From assembly GCA_049698775.1 (NCBI GenBank), contig JBAVYM010000047.1:1-34742 (forward strand): a DNA stretch of 34,742 nt, written 5' to 3'. Positions 23,935 to 31,361 of the stretch are shown here, piece after piece (positions within the stretch are counted from its first letter, which is position 1; every line of letters begins with the position of its first letter). The notes under the pieces were generated by a model. The model did no database searches. It was given only the letters and a program-made list of their open reading frames with translations, and was not told the DNA's origin. Source of the DNA: REEB76 sp049698775. GTDB lineage: Bacteria > Pseudomonadota > Gammaproteobacteria > Natronospirales > REEB76. The translations under genes were made by a program, and so were the position numbers.

Positions 23935-25230
23935 TTATTTGCGCTTGCCGATATCCGCGTAATCGCGTTTCGCGGCCCCGGTGTAAAGCTGGCGCGGGCG
24001 GCCGATCTTCATGTGCGGATCGCTGATCATTTCCTGCCAGTGCGCCACCCAGCCGACCGTGCGGGCGATGGCGAACATCACGGTCATCATGTGGATTGGG
24101 ATGCCAAGTGCCTTGTAGATAATCCCCGAATAGAAGTCCACATTCGGATAGAGTTTCTTCTCGATGAAGTATTCGTCCTTCAAGGCGATTTCCTCGAGCC
24201 GCATGGCGAGTTCCAGTTGCGGGTCGTCGCCGCGGCCGAGCTTGTCCAGCACCTCGTGGCAGGTGGCGCGGATGATCTTGGCACGCGGGTCGTAGTTTTT
24301 GTACACACGGTGGCCGAAACCCATAAGCCGGAAGCCGGAGTTCTTGTCCTTGGCTTTGGCGATGGCGGCATTGATGTTTTTCACGTCGCCAATCTGCTTC
24401 AGCATGTTGAGCACCGCCTCGTTGGCGCCGCCGTGAGCCGGTCCCCACAAGCAAGCGATGCCGGCGGCGATGGCCGCATAAGGATTGGTGCCGGAACTGC
24501 CGGCCAGGCGCACGGTGGAGGTGCTGGCGTTCTGTTCATGATCGGCGTGCAGGATGAACAACAAATCAAGCGCCTTGGCCGCCACCGGGTCTACTTGATA
24601 CGGTTCTGCCGGCACTGAGAACAGCATGTTCAGAAAGTTGGCGCAATAACCCAGGTCGTTTTTGGGATATACGAGCGGCTGACCGGTGCCATGTTTGTAC
24701 ACGGCGGCGGCGAGCGTCGGCAACTTGGCGATGATGCGGTGTGAGAACACCTCGCGGTGCCGCGGGTTATGGATGTCGGTGGAGTCGTGATAGAAGGCCG
24801 AGAGCGAGCCGACCACCGCGGTCAGCATGGCCATAGGATGGGCGTCGTAGTGGAAGCCGCTGAAGAAGCGCAGCACCGCTTCATTCACCATCGAATGGCG
24901 CCGGATGCTGTCCGTGAAGGATTCGAGCTGTATCTTGGTCGGCAGCTCACCGTACAGAATGAGATAGGCGACTTCCAGGAAGCTGCTCTTTTCAGCCAGT
25001 TGTTCCACGGGGTAGCCGCGGAAAAGCAGTACGCCTTTTTCGCCATCAATGAAGGTGATTTTGCTCTCGCAACTGGCGGTAGAGACAAAGCCCGGATCAA
25101 AAGTGAAGATGCCCTGGTCCTTGTAGAGCGTGCCGATGTCCAGGGTGCCGGGACCGAGCGTGCCCTCGCGCAGGAGCATTTCACTGGTTTTGCCGCTGGG
25201 ATCACTGAGCGTGTAGATTTTGTTGTTCAT
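23935..25230 (-). CDS. gltA: Citrate synthase, type II
   Basis: Condenses acetyl-CoA and oxaloacetate at the head of the TCA cycle; cytosolic, 431 residues. The N-terminal beta-domain (about 1-65) and overall length match the hexameric, NADH-regulated Gram-negative enzymes. Active-site residues are in H-A-D-H-E-Q-N, W-G-P-A-H-G-G-A-N-E (His), G-F-G-H-R-V-Y-K (His) and N-V-D-F-Y-S-G (Asp). The ATG at 25230 follows a GGAGA site; the longer reading adds 25 unlikely residues. It is expressed alone, with its own promoter candidate about 165 bases upstream and a strong shared terminator downstream. Confidence 0.98.
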   Translation of the reverse strand: MNNKIYTLSDPSGKTSEMLLREGTLGPGTLDIGTLYKDQGIFTFDPGFVSTASCESKITFIDGEKGVLLFRGYPVEQLAEKSSFLEVAYLILYGELPTKIQLESFTDSIRRHSMVNEAVLRFFSGFHYDAHPMAMLTAVVGSLSAFYHDSTDIHNPRHREVFSHRIIAKLPTLAAAVYKHGTGQPLVYPKNDLGYCANFLNMLFSVPAEPYQVDPVAAKALDLLFILHADHEQNASTSTVRLAGSSGTNPYAAIAAGIACLWGPAHGGANEAVLNMLKQIGDVKNINAAIAKAKDKNSGFRLMGFGHRVYKNYDPRAKIIRATCHEVLDKLGRGDDPQLELAMRLEEIALKDEYFIEKKLYPNVDFYSGIIYKALGIPIHMMTVMFAIARTVGWVAHWQEMISDPHMKIGRPRQLYTGAAKRDYADIGKRK

Positions 25231-25395
25231 GTCGAGTCTCCAAATACTCGATCCGCCAAGATGAGCCGATAGGGCGCGTCTGGAACCGCGGACGGGACAC
25301 GCCAAGCGGAATACCAGACGGAAGCGGATTATCCTGAAAGCTGCTGTATCAAGGGAACGGGGCCACTATCCGCGACCCCTAGTCGCCAGATACGC

Positions 25396-25404
25396 ATTAT
25401 ATCA
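25396..25404 (-). promoter_or_regulatory. Extended -10 promoter candidate for gltA
   Basis: On the minus strand TG-A-TATAAT gives a perfect -10 hexamer (25396-25401) with the TGn extension. The corresponding -35 position is a poor match, as is common for extended -10 promoters. Transcription would begin near 25389 and leave an untranslated leader of about 160 bases before the gltA ATG. Within the leader GCGGAT (25324-25329) and ATCCGC (25368-25373) can pair. Confidence 0.5.
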
Positions 25405-25473
25405 CCGCAGCCCGGGGCGATTCCTGACCCGAAGTCATTATCAAGTGATTCGGTATTGAGGCACCCGTTGAAC

Positions 25474-25495
25474 AAAAGGCGCCAAGGCGCCTTTT
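25474..25495. terminator. Intrinsic terminator after rpmE
   Basis: AAAAGGCGCC-AA-GGCGCCTTTT is a perfect 10-bp inverted repeat ending in a T-run on both strands, 22 bases beyond the rpmE stop. It would end rpmE transcription on the minus strand, before the gltA promoter region. The two-base loop is tight, so the innermost pairs probably open. Confidence 0.85.
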
Positions 25496-25517
25496 GATAT
25501 GCAAGCCAGCAAAATAC

Positions 25518-25727
25518 TTACGCGGATTTGCGCGCGTATTTCTTGCGGAACTTGTCCACGCGACCGGCGGTGTCCACGATTTTCTGCTTGCCGGTGAAGA
25601 ACGGATGACAGCTGGAACAGACTTCCACCTGCAGATCCCGCCCCAAGGTGGAGCGCGTCACGAAGCTGTTACCGCAACTGCAGGTCACGGTGATTTCTTT
25701 ATAGTCGGGATGGATGTCGGATTTCAT
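25518..25727 (-). CDS. rpmE: 50S ribosomal protein L31, zinc-binding type
   Basis: Ribosomal protein L31 of 69 residues, bridging the 50S and 30S subunits. The zinc-ribbon cysteines Cys16, Cys18, Cys37 and Cys40 (C-S-C and C-S-S-C) are all present, so this is the Zn-containing (C+) form rather than the YkgM-type paralogue. H-P-F-F-T-G-K-Q-K follows, as in the family. The ATG at 25727 gives the usual M-K-x-x-I-H-P start; a longer in-frame reading is not credible. It is single-cistron, with its own promoter candidate and terminator. The usual rpmE neighbour priA is not present beside it. Confidence 0.97.
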   Translation of the reverse strand: MKSDIHPDYKEITVTCSCGNSFVTRSTLGRDLQVEVCSSCHPFFTGKQKIVDTAGRVDKFRKKYARKSA

Positions 25728-25766
25728 GGGAGTCTCTGGAATCGGATACCGGGGCTGCTTTGAAGG

Positions 25767-25801
25767 GCGCGCATGATAGCGCGCACCCGGATGAGCGGCA
25801 A
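25767..25801 (-). promoter_or_regulatory. Promoter candidate for rpmE with GC-palindrome around the -10
   Basis: On the minus strand TTGCCG (25796-25801), 17 bases, then TATCAT (25773-25778) form a reasonable sigma-70 promoter whose start point would lie about 40 bases before the rpmE ATG. The -10 is flanked by a perfect GCGCGC inverted repeat (25767-25772 and 25779-25784). This could be an operator or a GC-rich discriminator of the kind that makes ribosomal promoters growth-rate and ppGpp sensitive. That role is inference. Confidence 0.55.
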
Positions 25802-26143
25802 GCCTTGAAGAACTCCAAATCCCCAAGCGCAAATAGTTTAGCGTCAGAACATAAACTGCTTTCTTGTTGAATCAGCTAAGCGGCTGGTATTTCTAATAAA
25901 AAGGCTTGCACACAAAAGCGGTGGATAAGTCTGTGGATTAACCCAAAAAGGGCTGGCCAAGTGCCCGTATCCATTGGAATTGTTTCAGAACGATGAAATC
26001 TTATGCAAAAGATAAATATCTTATATATCATATACTTATATGCACTTGAATAACCACTGACAGTGAAGTCAATAGGCAAGTTCCACAGTGAGATGTCGGC
26101 CGAGCAGATGTGCATAACTGCTTGTTCTGAAGCCAAAATACTT
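25802..26143. other. Gene-free AT-rich stretch with DnaA-box-like 9-mers
   Basis: No convincing gene is present between the rpmE promoter and the Rof-like gene. Three 9-mers differ from the DnaA box TGTGGATAA by one base: GGTGGATAA (25920-25928), TGTGGATTA (25932-25940, three bases after the first and in the same orientation) and TGTGCATAA (26109-26117). Between them 26001-26055 is strongly AT-rich and includes the perfect palindrome AAGATA-AA-TATCTT (26009-26022). The combination recalls DnaA-binding or origin-like DNA, but the boxes are imperfect and no replication gene lies nearby. A regulatory region or the remnant of a lost gene are alternatives. Confidence 0.4.
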
Positions 26144-26398
26144 TCACGGGAAGCTCGACGGCTCAGTCGCGGGAATAACCGCCAGGTGATCGAGCCGCAC
26201 CCGGCGCGACTCCCCGGCGGCATTGTGAGCCACCAAAAATTCCTCGCCATTTCGGGTAACCAGGTCTTCCGGGGTCAGTATTTCGAGATACGTCACTCCA
26301 TCCGCATCCCGCCAGCGCATCCTGATGGATGTGCGGTGCAGGATGGCGATCTCGTACTGACTGTAAAGCGCACACGGTATGGGTTGGTAATCGGTCAT
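26144..26398 (-). CDS. rof: Rof/YaeO-like Rho-binding antiterminator
   Basis: An 84-residue protein matching the Rof (YaeO) family, which binds Rho and inhibits Rho-dependent termination. It has the opening M-T-D-Y-Q-P-I-P-C (E. coli Rof has Y-Q-P-I-N-C-D). A middle strand pattern ends in L-V-T-R-N-G-E-E-F-L-V, and A-G-E-S-R-R-V-R-L-D-H-L follows, corresponding to A-G-E-T-R-E-L-R-L-D in E. coli. This assignment is from recalled sequence resemblance. I chose the ATG at 26398, where the family motif starts; a longer reading would enter hemW in another frame. It follows hemW by 25 bases on the same strand. No strong ribosome-binding site is seen. Confidence 0.75.
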   Translation of the reverse strand: MTDYQPIPCALYSQYEIAILHRTSIRMRWRDADGVTYLEILTPEDLVTRNGEEFLVAHNAAGESRRVRLDHLAVIPATEPSSFP

Positions 26399-26423
26399 GG
26401 CTGACGTGTGGTAGTGGCCCGTT

Positions 26424-27635
26424 TCAAGTGTAGTGCACATGACGGTCGGTGCCACTTTGAATCACAGGAACCGGGTGGCCAGCGGATTCTGGCAGGAAAT
26501 TGGCTTGGAGGTCGTTCAGGTAGGTGTAACCCCGATCCGTCGGTCGCCACTGATCATAAGTCATCTCAAGTAATCCCTGGTCGCGAGCCCGCTCCAGGGA
26601 TGGCAATAATTCACTGAAAGCCAAGCCCGTGGTGGATTCAAAATCCGCGGTACTGAACCCTTCGCGAAGCCGTAACCGATTCAACGTGAATTCAAAAATC
26701 CGGTCGCTGGCGGCGACTTCCACGATGCCACCGATACCAGCCAGAGTGCCGGCGTCCCGAAGATAGGCCGCGGGGTGTTTGACCTTCCACAGTCTCAGAA
26801 TGCGGTCGGCGTGTGCATCGCTGAGTTTGCCGTGGGCGCCGGCGCCGATACCGAGATAGTCGCCGAAGCGCCAGTAATTGAGATTGTGCCGGCATTGTCG
26901 GCCGGTGCGCGCGTAGGCAGAAATCTCGTATTGCGCATAAGCTTGCCCACGCAATAAGGTCTGGCAATCCTGCTGCATCTGCCAGTTCAGATCCTCATCC
27001 GGCAGCGCGGGTGGATGGGCATGAAACAGGGTGTTGGGTTCAATTGTCAGTTGATAATGGGAGATGTGCGCTGGCGCCAGCCTCAAGGCTTGGGTAATGT
27101 CTGCGCAGGCCTGCTCCACGTTTTGCTCCGGCAAGCCGTACATTAAATCCAGGTTGAAGTTGCTGAGGTCGGCAGCGTGCGCTTCCTCCGCCGCGCGCAT
27201 CGCGTCAGTGCTGCTGTGGATGCGGCCCAATACCTGCAAGTGCCGGGCATTGAAGCTCTGCACGCCGATGGACAGACGAGTAATCCCGGCGGCTTTATAT
27301 TCTGCAAAACGCCCGCGTTCGACCGTGCCAGGGTTTGCTTCCAGAGTGATTTCCGCATCCTCCGCCAGCGTCAAAGGTCGGCGGGTTTCTTCGAGGATGC
27401 GGGCGATGCTTTCCGGCTTGAACAGACTCGGTGTTCCGCCGCCGAAGAATACGGTTTCGATGCGACGACCCGTCACCCGCGGCAAATCCTGGTCCAGATC
27501 GCGCAATAGGGCAGCGACGTATTCGGTTTCCGGCAAATTTCCGCTCAGCGCATGCGAATTGAAATCGCAATACGGGCATTTGTGTACGCACCAGGGCAGG
27601 TGCACATACAGTGAGAGTGGCGGGGTGATCAGCAC
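26424..27635 (-). CDS. hemW: Radical SAM heme chaperone HemW
   Basis: A 403-residue radical SAM protein, formerly annotated as oxygen-independent coproporphyrinogen oxidase-like and now known as a heme chaperone. The cluster-binding C-x-x-x-C-x-x-C motif is in P-W-C-V-H-K-C-P-Y-C-D-F-N-S-H near the N-terminus, and F-F-G-G-G-T-P-S-L-F binds S-adenosylmethionine. The E-A-N-P-G-T and G-V-Q-S-F motifs follow. The context C-P-Y-C-D-F is that of HemW rather than HemN. The start is a GTG at 27635, 11 bases after the rdgB stop, with no clear ribosome-binding site, so translation may be coupled. The rdgB-hemW order is common in gammaproteobacteria. Confidence 0.94.
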   Translation of the reverse strand: MLITPPLSLYVHLPWCVHKCPYCDFNSHALSGNLPETEYVAALLRDLDQDLPRVTGRRIETVFFGGGTPSLFKPESIARILEETRRPLTLAEDAEITLEANPGTVERGRFAEYKAAGITRLSIGVQSFNARHLQVLGRIHSSTDAMRAAEEAHAADLSNFNLDLMYGLPEQNVEQACADITQALRLAPAHISHYQLTIEPNTLFHAHPPALPDEDLNWQMQQDCQTLLRGQAYAQYEISAYARTGRQCRHNLNYWRFGDYLGIGAGAHGKLSDAHADRILRLWKVKHPAAYLRDAGTLAGIGGIVEVAASDRIFEFTLNRLRLREGFSTADFESTTGLAFSELLPSLERARDQGLLEMTYDQWRPTDRGYTYLNDLQANFLPESAGHPVPVIQSGTDRHVHYT

Positions 27636-27646
27636 GACTGCGACAA

Positions 27647-28246
27647 TCAGTTTTTGACGGCGGCCAGCTGCGTCACCAGCTTGCGCACAGCCTGGGCGCG
27701 GTGGCTCAGGCGATTTTTTTCTTCCGGCGGCAATTCCGCCGACGAACAGTTTTTCTCCGGCACCAGGAACACCGGGTCATAGCCGAAGCCGTTATTACCG
27801 CGCGGAGATTCCAGAATATGGCCTTCCCACGTTGCTTCGCAAACAATCGGCGCTGAATCATCCGCCCGGCGCACGAATACCATGACACAGCGGAATCGAG
27901 CCGTGCGTTGCTCCGCGGGCACGGAACGCAATGCTTGCAGCAATTTCGTCAGGTTGTCCGCGTCACTGGCATGAGTTCCGGCATAACGGGCGGAATAAAT
28001 ACCCGGTGCGCCCTGCAGGGCATCCACTTCCAGACCGGAATCGTCGGCGATGGCCGCCAGGCCGGTTTGGCGGGCGGCATTACGCGCTTTGAGCAAGGCG
28101 TTTTCCACAAAACTCAATCCGGTTTCCGCCGCTTCCCGGACGCCGAGTGTGGTTTGGGAAACCACTTCAATGTCGCTGCCGGCGAGCATGGCTTGGAGTT
28201 CACGCAGCTTGCCGATGTTACCGGTGGCCAGCACTACTTTTTTCAT
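27647..28246 (-). CDS. rdgB: dITP/XTP pyrophosphatase
   Basis: House-cleaning nucleotidase that hydrolyses dITP, ITP and XTP to the monophosphates, keeping deaminated purines out of DNA and RNA; 199 residues, family-typical. The N-terminal A-T-G-N-I-G-K-L-R-E-L is the Ham1 substrate motif. I-A-D-D-S-G-L-E-V-D-A-L carries the catalytic aspartates, and N-G-F-G-Y-D-P-V-F and S-H-R-A-Q-A complete the pattern. The ATG overlaps the rph stop as ATGA (28243-28246), so the two are coupled, and hemW follows after 11 bases. Confidence 0.97.
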   Translation of the reverse strand: MKKVVLATGNIGKLRELQAMLAGSDIEVVSQTTLGVREAAETGLSFVENALLKARNAARQTGLAAIADDSGLEVDALQGAPGIYSARYAGTHASDADNLTKLLQALRSVPAEQRTARFRCVMVFVRRADDSAPIVCEATWEGHILESPRGNNGFGYDPVFLVPEKNCSSAELPPEEKNRLSHRAQAVRKLVTQLAAVKN

Positions 28247-28959
28247 TGCGCAAGTGCTTGCCGTTGTGTGGCGATGAGGCTGCGGATGCCGTCACCGGCG
28301 AGCACCAGCAGCTTATCCAGCTCCTCGCGGCGGAAAGCGTGGCCTTCGGCCGTGCCCTGGATTTCCACGAACGCACCGGCATCATTCATCACCACATTCA
28401 TGTCGGTCTCCGCATGCGAATCCTCGTTGTAATCCAGATCAAGCAAGAGCTCGCCACCGACGATGCCCACAGATACGGCGGCTATCGCGCCGTGCAGTGG
28501 ATCTTTCTTCAGCAATCCGCGTTTGCGTAATGCATGCACGGCATCCACCAGCGCCACGTATGCACCGGTGATGGCGGCGGTGCGGGTGCCACCGTCGGCC
28601 TGCAACACATCGCAATCCAGGATCAGGGTGCGTTCGCCCAGGGCTTCAAGATCCACGACCGCGCGCAGCGCGCGGCCGATGAGTCTCTGGATTTCCAGAG
28701 TTCGGCCGGCCTGTTTGCCACGCGCCGATTCGCGCTCCGTGCGCTTATGGGTGGCGCGTGGCAGCATGCCGTATTCGGCCGTGAGCCAGCCTTGGCCGGC
28801 TCCCTTCAGGAATGCCGGTACGCGTTCGTCGGCGCTCGCCGTGCACAATACGCGGGTGTCGCCAAAGCTTGCCAGCACGGAACCTTCCGCATGCCGGGTG
28901 TAATGGCGGGTAAGCGTCACCGGACGCAATTGGTTGTTGGCGCGGTCATGGCTGCGCAT
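28243..28959 (-). CDS. rph: Ribonuclease PH
   Basis: Phosphorolytic 3' exonuclease that trims tRNA 3' ends, 238 residues as in the family. Phosphate-binding and catalytic segments are present: G-R-T-L-E-I-Q-R-L-I-G-R-A-L-R, L-D-C-D-V-L-Q-A-D-G-G-T-R-T-A-A-I-T-G, and the C-terminal V-E-I-Q-G-T-A-E-G-H-A-F. The full-length C-terminus shows it is not the truncated rph of E. coli K-12. The ATG at 28959 has an AGGAA site nine bases upstream. A TATAAT lies about 33 bases upstream, and it is followed by rdgB with a four-base overlap. Confidence 0.98.
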   Translation of the reverse strand: MRSHDRANNQLRPVTLTRHYTRHAEGSVLASFGDTRVLCTASADERVPAFLKGAGQGWLTAEYGMLPRATHKRTERESARGKQAGRTLEIQRLIGRALRAVVDLEALGERTLILDCDVLQADGGTRTAAITGAYVALVDAVHALRKRGLLKKDPLHGAIAAVSVGIVGGELLLDLDYNEDSHAETDMNVVMNDAGAFVEIQGTAEGHAFRREELDKLLVLAGDGIRSLIATQRQALAQ

Positions 28960-28991
28960 AGGGCAGATTCCTGCAGGCGAATGGAATCGGG

Positions 28992-28997
28992 ATTATA
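28992..28997 (-). promoter_or_regulatory. -10 element candidate for rph-rdgB-hemW
   Basis: A perfect TATAAT on the minus strand lies in the 67-base gap between the phosphatase gene and rph, 33 bases before the rph ATG. The matching -35 region (CGTCAG at a 17-base spacing) is weak, so the promoter call rests mainly on the -10 and position. Confidence 0.35.
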
Positions 28998-29026
28998 GAG
29001 CGTGCGGTGTGACCCTGACGGGTTGG

Positions 29027-29809
29027 TTAATCCCGCCAGCGCAGGGCGGCGGCAGTAATGTTGTCGCTCGCAGGTATGGTGCGCAGTTCCGCTTCCATGG
29101 CCAGCGATTCCAGGCTGGCTTTCAATTCCAGTTGTTCGCCCAGAATGCGTGCCAATTGAGTATCGCCGAGTGGAGCCCAGAGCCCATCAGTACATAGCAA
29201 GATCACATCACCGGCCAGCAACGGGTGCGGATCCGAGATATCAATTGTGGGCAGGTCCGCTTCCCCACCGAGACACTGATCCACGAAGTTGCGCAATGGA
29301 TGGATGGCCAGGTCCGCATCCTCCAAAAGTCCCTGCTGGGCGAGAATTTCAACCGCGCTGTGGTCACGTGTGCGCGTCAGCACCCGCCGGTCGCGGATGA
29401 AATATACGCGGCTGTCGCCGACATGCGCCCAACGCACCATGCCGGCGTTGACGAAGCAGGCGGTGATCGTGGTGCGCGGACGCAGTTCCGGCTCCAGCTC
29501 TTTGCCCAGCGCCACCACCGCCTGATGCGCGTCAATAATGCTGCGGCGCAGGAATTCCGCGGGCTCAAGAATCTCATTGTTGCCTTGAAATGCCCGCACC
29601 AGGGTTTCCACCGCGGTTTCCGCCGCGATCCCGCCTCCCACGTGGCCGCCCATGCCATCCGCCACGGTTATTAGCAGGCGCGTTTCCAATGCCACAATGG
29701 AGGCCCGGTCCTGATTTTCATCGCGGTTGCCCTGGCGGGATACCTGGGCGGTTTCGGCATTCACAAAAAAAGGCCTTCTGCGTGGGTTGGCTACCGGCTG
29801 GCGAGGCAT
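29027..29809 (-). CDS. PP2C-family serine/threonine protein phosphatase
   Basis: A 260-residue cytosolic metal-dependent phosphatase of the PPM/PP2C family (Stp/PrpC-like). The metal-binding motifs are intact: R-D-E-N-Q-D (29-34), V-A-D-G-M-G-G-H (49-56), V-G-D-S-R-V-Y, L-C-T-D-G-L-W and S-D-N-I-T. No regulatory domain or membrane segment is attached, and no Hanks-type kinase is encoded in this window. The ATG at 29809 has no good ribosome-binding site; a GTG at 29764 (Val16), with AAGG upstream, is an alternative start that would still keep all motifs. It diverges from the YicC gene and precedes rph on the same strand. Confidence 0.93.
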   Translation of the reverse strand: MPRQPVANPRRRPFFVNAETAQVSRQGNRDENQDRASIVALETRLLITVADGMGGHVGGGIAAETAVETLVRAFQGNNEILEPAEFLRRSIIDAHQAVVALGKELEPELRPRTTITACFVNAGMVRWAHVGDSRVYFIRDRRVLTRTRDHSAVEILAQQGLLEDADLAIHPLRNFVDQCLGGEADLPTIDISDPHPLLAGDVILLCTDGLWAPLGDTQLARILGEQLELKASLESLAMEAELRTIPASDNITAAALRWRD

Positions 29810-29861
29810 TTAGCTTACCATTTTGTTTTACCGCCACGGCGTTTTGGCCGGAAGGGTTTTT

Positions 29862-30728
29862 ATGATTTACAGCATGACCGGATTCGCACGGGGCCAGAGC
29901 AGCGGTGCCTATGGCGCGCTGACGTGGGAACTGCGCACGGTCAACCACCGCTATCTCGATATCAGCCTGCGCTTGCCGGAAGATCTGCGTGCCTTGGAAC
30001 CGGAGTGCCGGGAGTTGTTGGTCAAGGTATTGCGCCGCGGCAAACTGGATGGACAGTTGCGTCTTGAAGCGGCGACTGGCAGTCATGCGGCGCTGGAAGT
30101 GGACGAAAAGCGCGCCCGCGTGGTGGCGGAGGCCGCGAATCACGTCGGCGGATTTCTGCACTTGGCGGCACCGGTCAGCGCGCTCGATCTGCTGCGCTGG
30201 CCGGGGGTCGTGACAGAATCTCGAACAGATGTGGACGAAGCGAGTGCGGCGGCATTGATTCTGCTGGATGAAACACTCAAGACGCTCACCGGGATGCGCG
30301 CCCGCGAAGGCGAACGCAACGCCGGGCAGTTACGCGAACGCGCGCGCCAGATCGGTGTCCTGGCAAACGAGATACGCAGCGGTATCCGCGATATCAGCGC
30401 ACAACAGCATGCAAAATTGCGTTCACGCTTTGATGAACTGAAACTCAGCGTGGATGAAAATCGTCTCGAACAGGAACTGGTGCTGTTATTGCAACGGCTC
30501 GATGTTTCCGAGGAGCTGGACCGGCTTGACAGCCATGTAATCGAGTTGGAGGCCACCCTTGACAAGGGCGAGGCGGTTGGGCGCCGGCTGGATTTTCTGA
30601 TGCAGGAATTCAACCGTGAGGCCAATACCCTCGGTTCCAAATGCCAGGATTCAACCATCACCAAAAAGGTGGTGGAAATGAAAGTGCTCATTGAGCAGAT
30701 GCGCGAGCAGGTTCAGAATCTTGAATAA
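29862..30728 (+). CDS. yicC: YicC-family endoribonuclease
   Basis: A 288-residue protein of the YicC family (E. coli YicC is 287), reported to act as an RNA endonuclease. The N-terminal M-I-Y-S-M-T-G-F-A-R-G and L-R-T-V-N-H-R-Y-L-D-I are diagnostic. The C-terminal DUF1732 part has G-R-R-L-D-F-L-M-Q-E-F-N-R-E-A-N-T, L-G-S-K and a conserved acidic/His-poor helix ending in a coiled coil. The ATG at 29862 has GGAAGGG five bases upstream. The gene continues into gmk, whose TTG start lies within its last codons. The yicC-gmk-rpoZ-spoT order is common in proteobacteria. Confidence 0.96.
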   Translation: MIYSMTGFARGQSSGAYGALTWELRTVNHRYLDISLRLPEDLRALEPECRELLVKVLRRGKLDGQLRLEAATGSHAALEVDEKRARVVAEAANHVGGFLHLAAPVSALDLLRWPGVVTESRTDVDEASAAALILLDETLKTLTGMRAREGERNAGQLRERARQIGVLANEIRSGIRDISAQQHAKLRSRFDELKLSVDENRLEQELVLLLQRLDVSEELDRLDSHVIELEATLDKGEAVGRRLDFLMQEFNREANTLGSKCQDSTITKKVVEMKVLIEQMREQVQNLE

Positions 30729-31353
30729 GCATTCGACGTTTTACCGTGGACGCTTATTTCTGCTCACCGCACCTTCCGGCGCCGGCAAGACCAGTCTGGT
30801 GCGCGAGTTGCTGCGCAGTCACCTGAACCTGCGTTTTTCCATTTCCTATACCACGCGGCCAAAGCGGCCGAATGAAACCCACGACCGCGATTACCATTTT
30901 GTAAGTCAAAAGGAATTCGACCGCATGCTGGCGGCCGGTGAATTTCTCGAACATGCACGGGTATTCGATCACTGTTACGGCACGGCGCGCAAAGCCGTGG
31001 CGGAGGAACTGGAGCGCGGTCATGACCTGTTGCTGGAAATTGACTGGCAGGGCGCGCAGCAGGTGCGCCGTGCCATGCCGGAGGCGGTGAATGTGTTCAT
31101 CCTGCCGCCTTCGCGGCAGGAGTTGGAGCGGCGCCTGAAAAGCCGTGGCACCGATAGCCCGGCGGCCATCGCCCGGCGGTTGCGGGACGCGGTCGCCGAT
31201 ATGTCCCACTGGCAGGAGTTTGACTACGTGGTGATCAACGATGATTTCACCCAGGCACTGGGCGCGCTGGCCGATATCCTGACCGGCCGGGGCGAGGCCA
31301 GCCTGGCTACGCGAGCAGACCTGAAACCACTGCTGGCCGGACTCTTGGCGTGA
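30721..31353 (+). CDS. gmk: Guanylate kinase
   Basis: Phosphorylates GMP to GDP; cytosolic, 210 residues. The P-loop A-P-S-G-A-G-K-T is at 17-24, the GMP-binding S-I-S-Y-T-T-R-P-K-R-P-N-E and D-Y-H-F-V follow, and E-I-D-W-Q-G-A-Q-Q-V-R is the hinge motif. No ATG or GTG is available at the expected start. The TTG at 30721, overlapping the last eight bases of yicC, gives a family-sized protein; an earlier TTG (30691) would add ten residues. Ribosome-binding signal is poor, so coupling to yicC translation is likely. Confidence 0.95.
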   Translation: MNKHSTFYRGRLFLLTAPSGAGKTSLVRELLRSHLNLRFSISYTTRPKRPNETHDRDYHFVSQKEFDRMLAAGEFLEHARVFDHCYGTARKAVAEELERGHDLLLEIDWQGAQQVRRAMPEAVNVFILPPSRQELERRLKSRGTDSPAAIARRLRDAVADMSHWQEFDYVVINDDFTQALGALADILTGRGEASLATRADLKPLLAGLLA

Positions 31354-31361
31354 ACCGCATT

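Noticed and set aside
25920..26117. Calling the DnaA-box-like cluster a chromosomal origin
   Set aside because: Only three imperfect boxes, no dnaA, dnaN, mnmG or parAB nearby, and no skew information; recorded only as a lead.
25876..26250. 124-codon minus-strand frame in the AT-rich gap
   Set aside because: It overlaps the Rof-like gene in another frame, has mixed composition and no ribosome-binding site; the gap is better read as non-coding.
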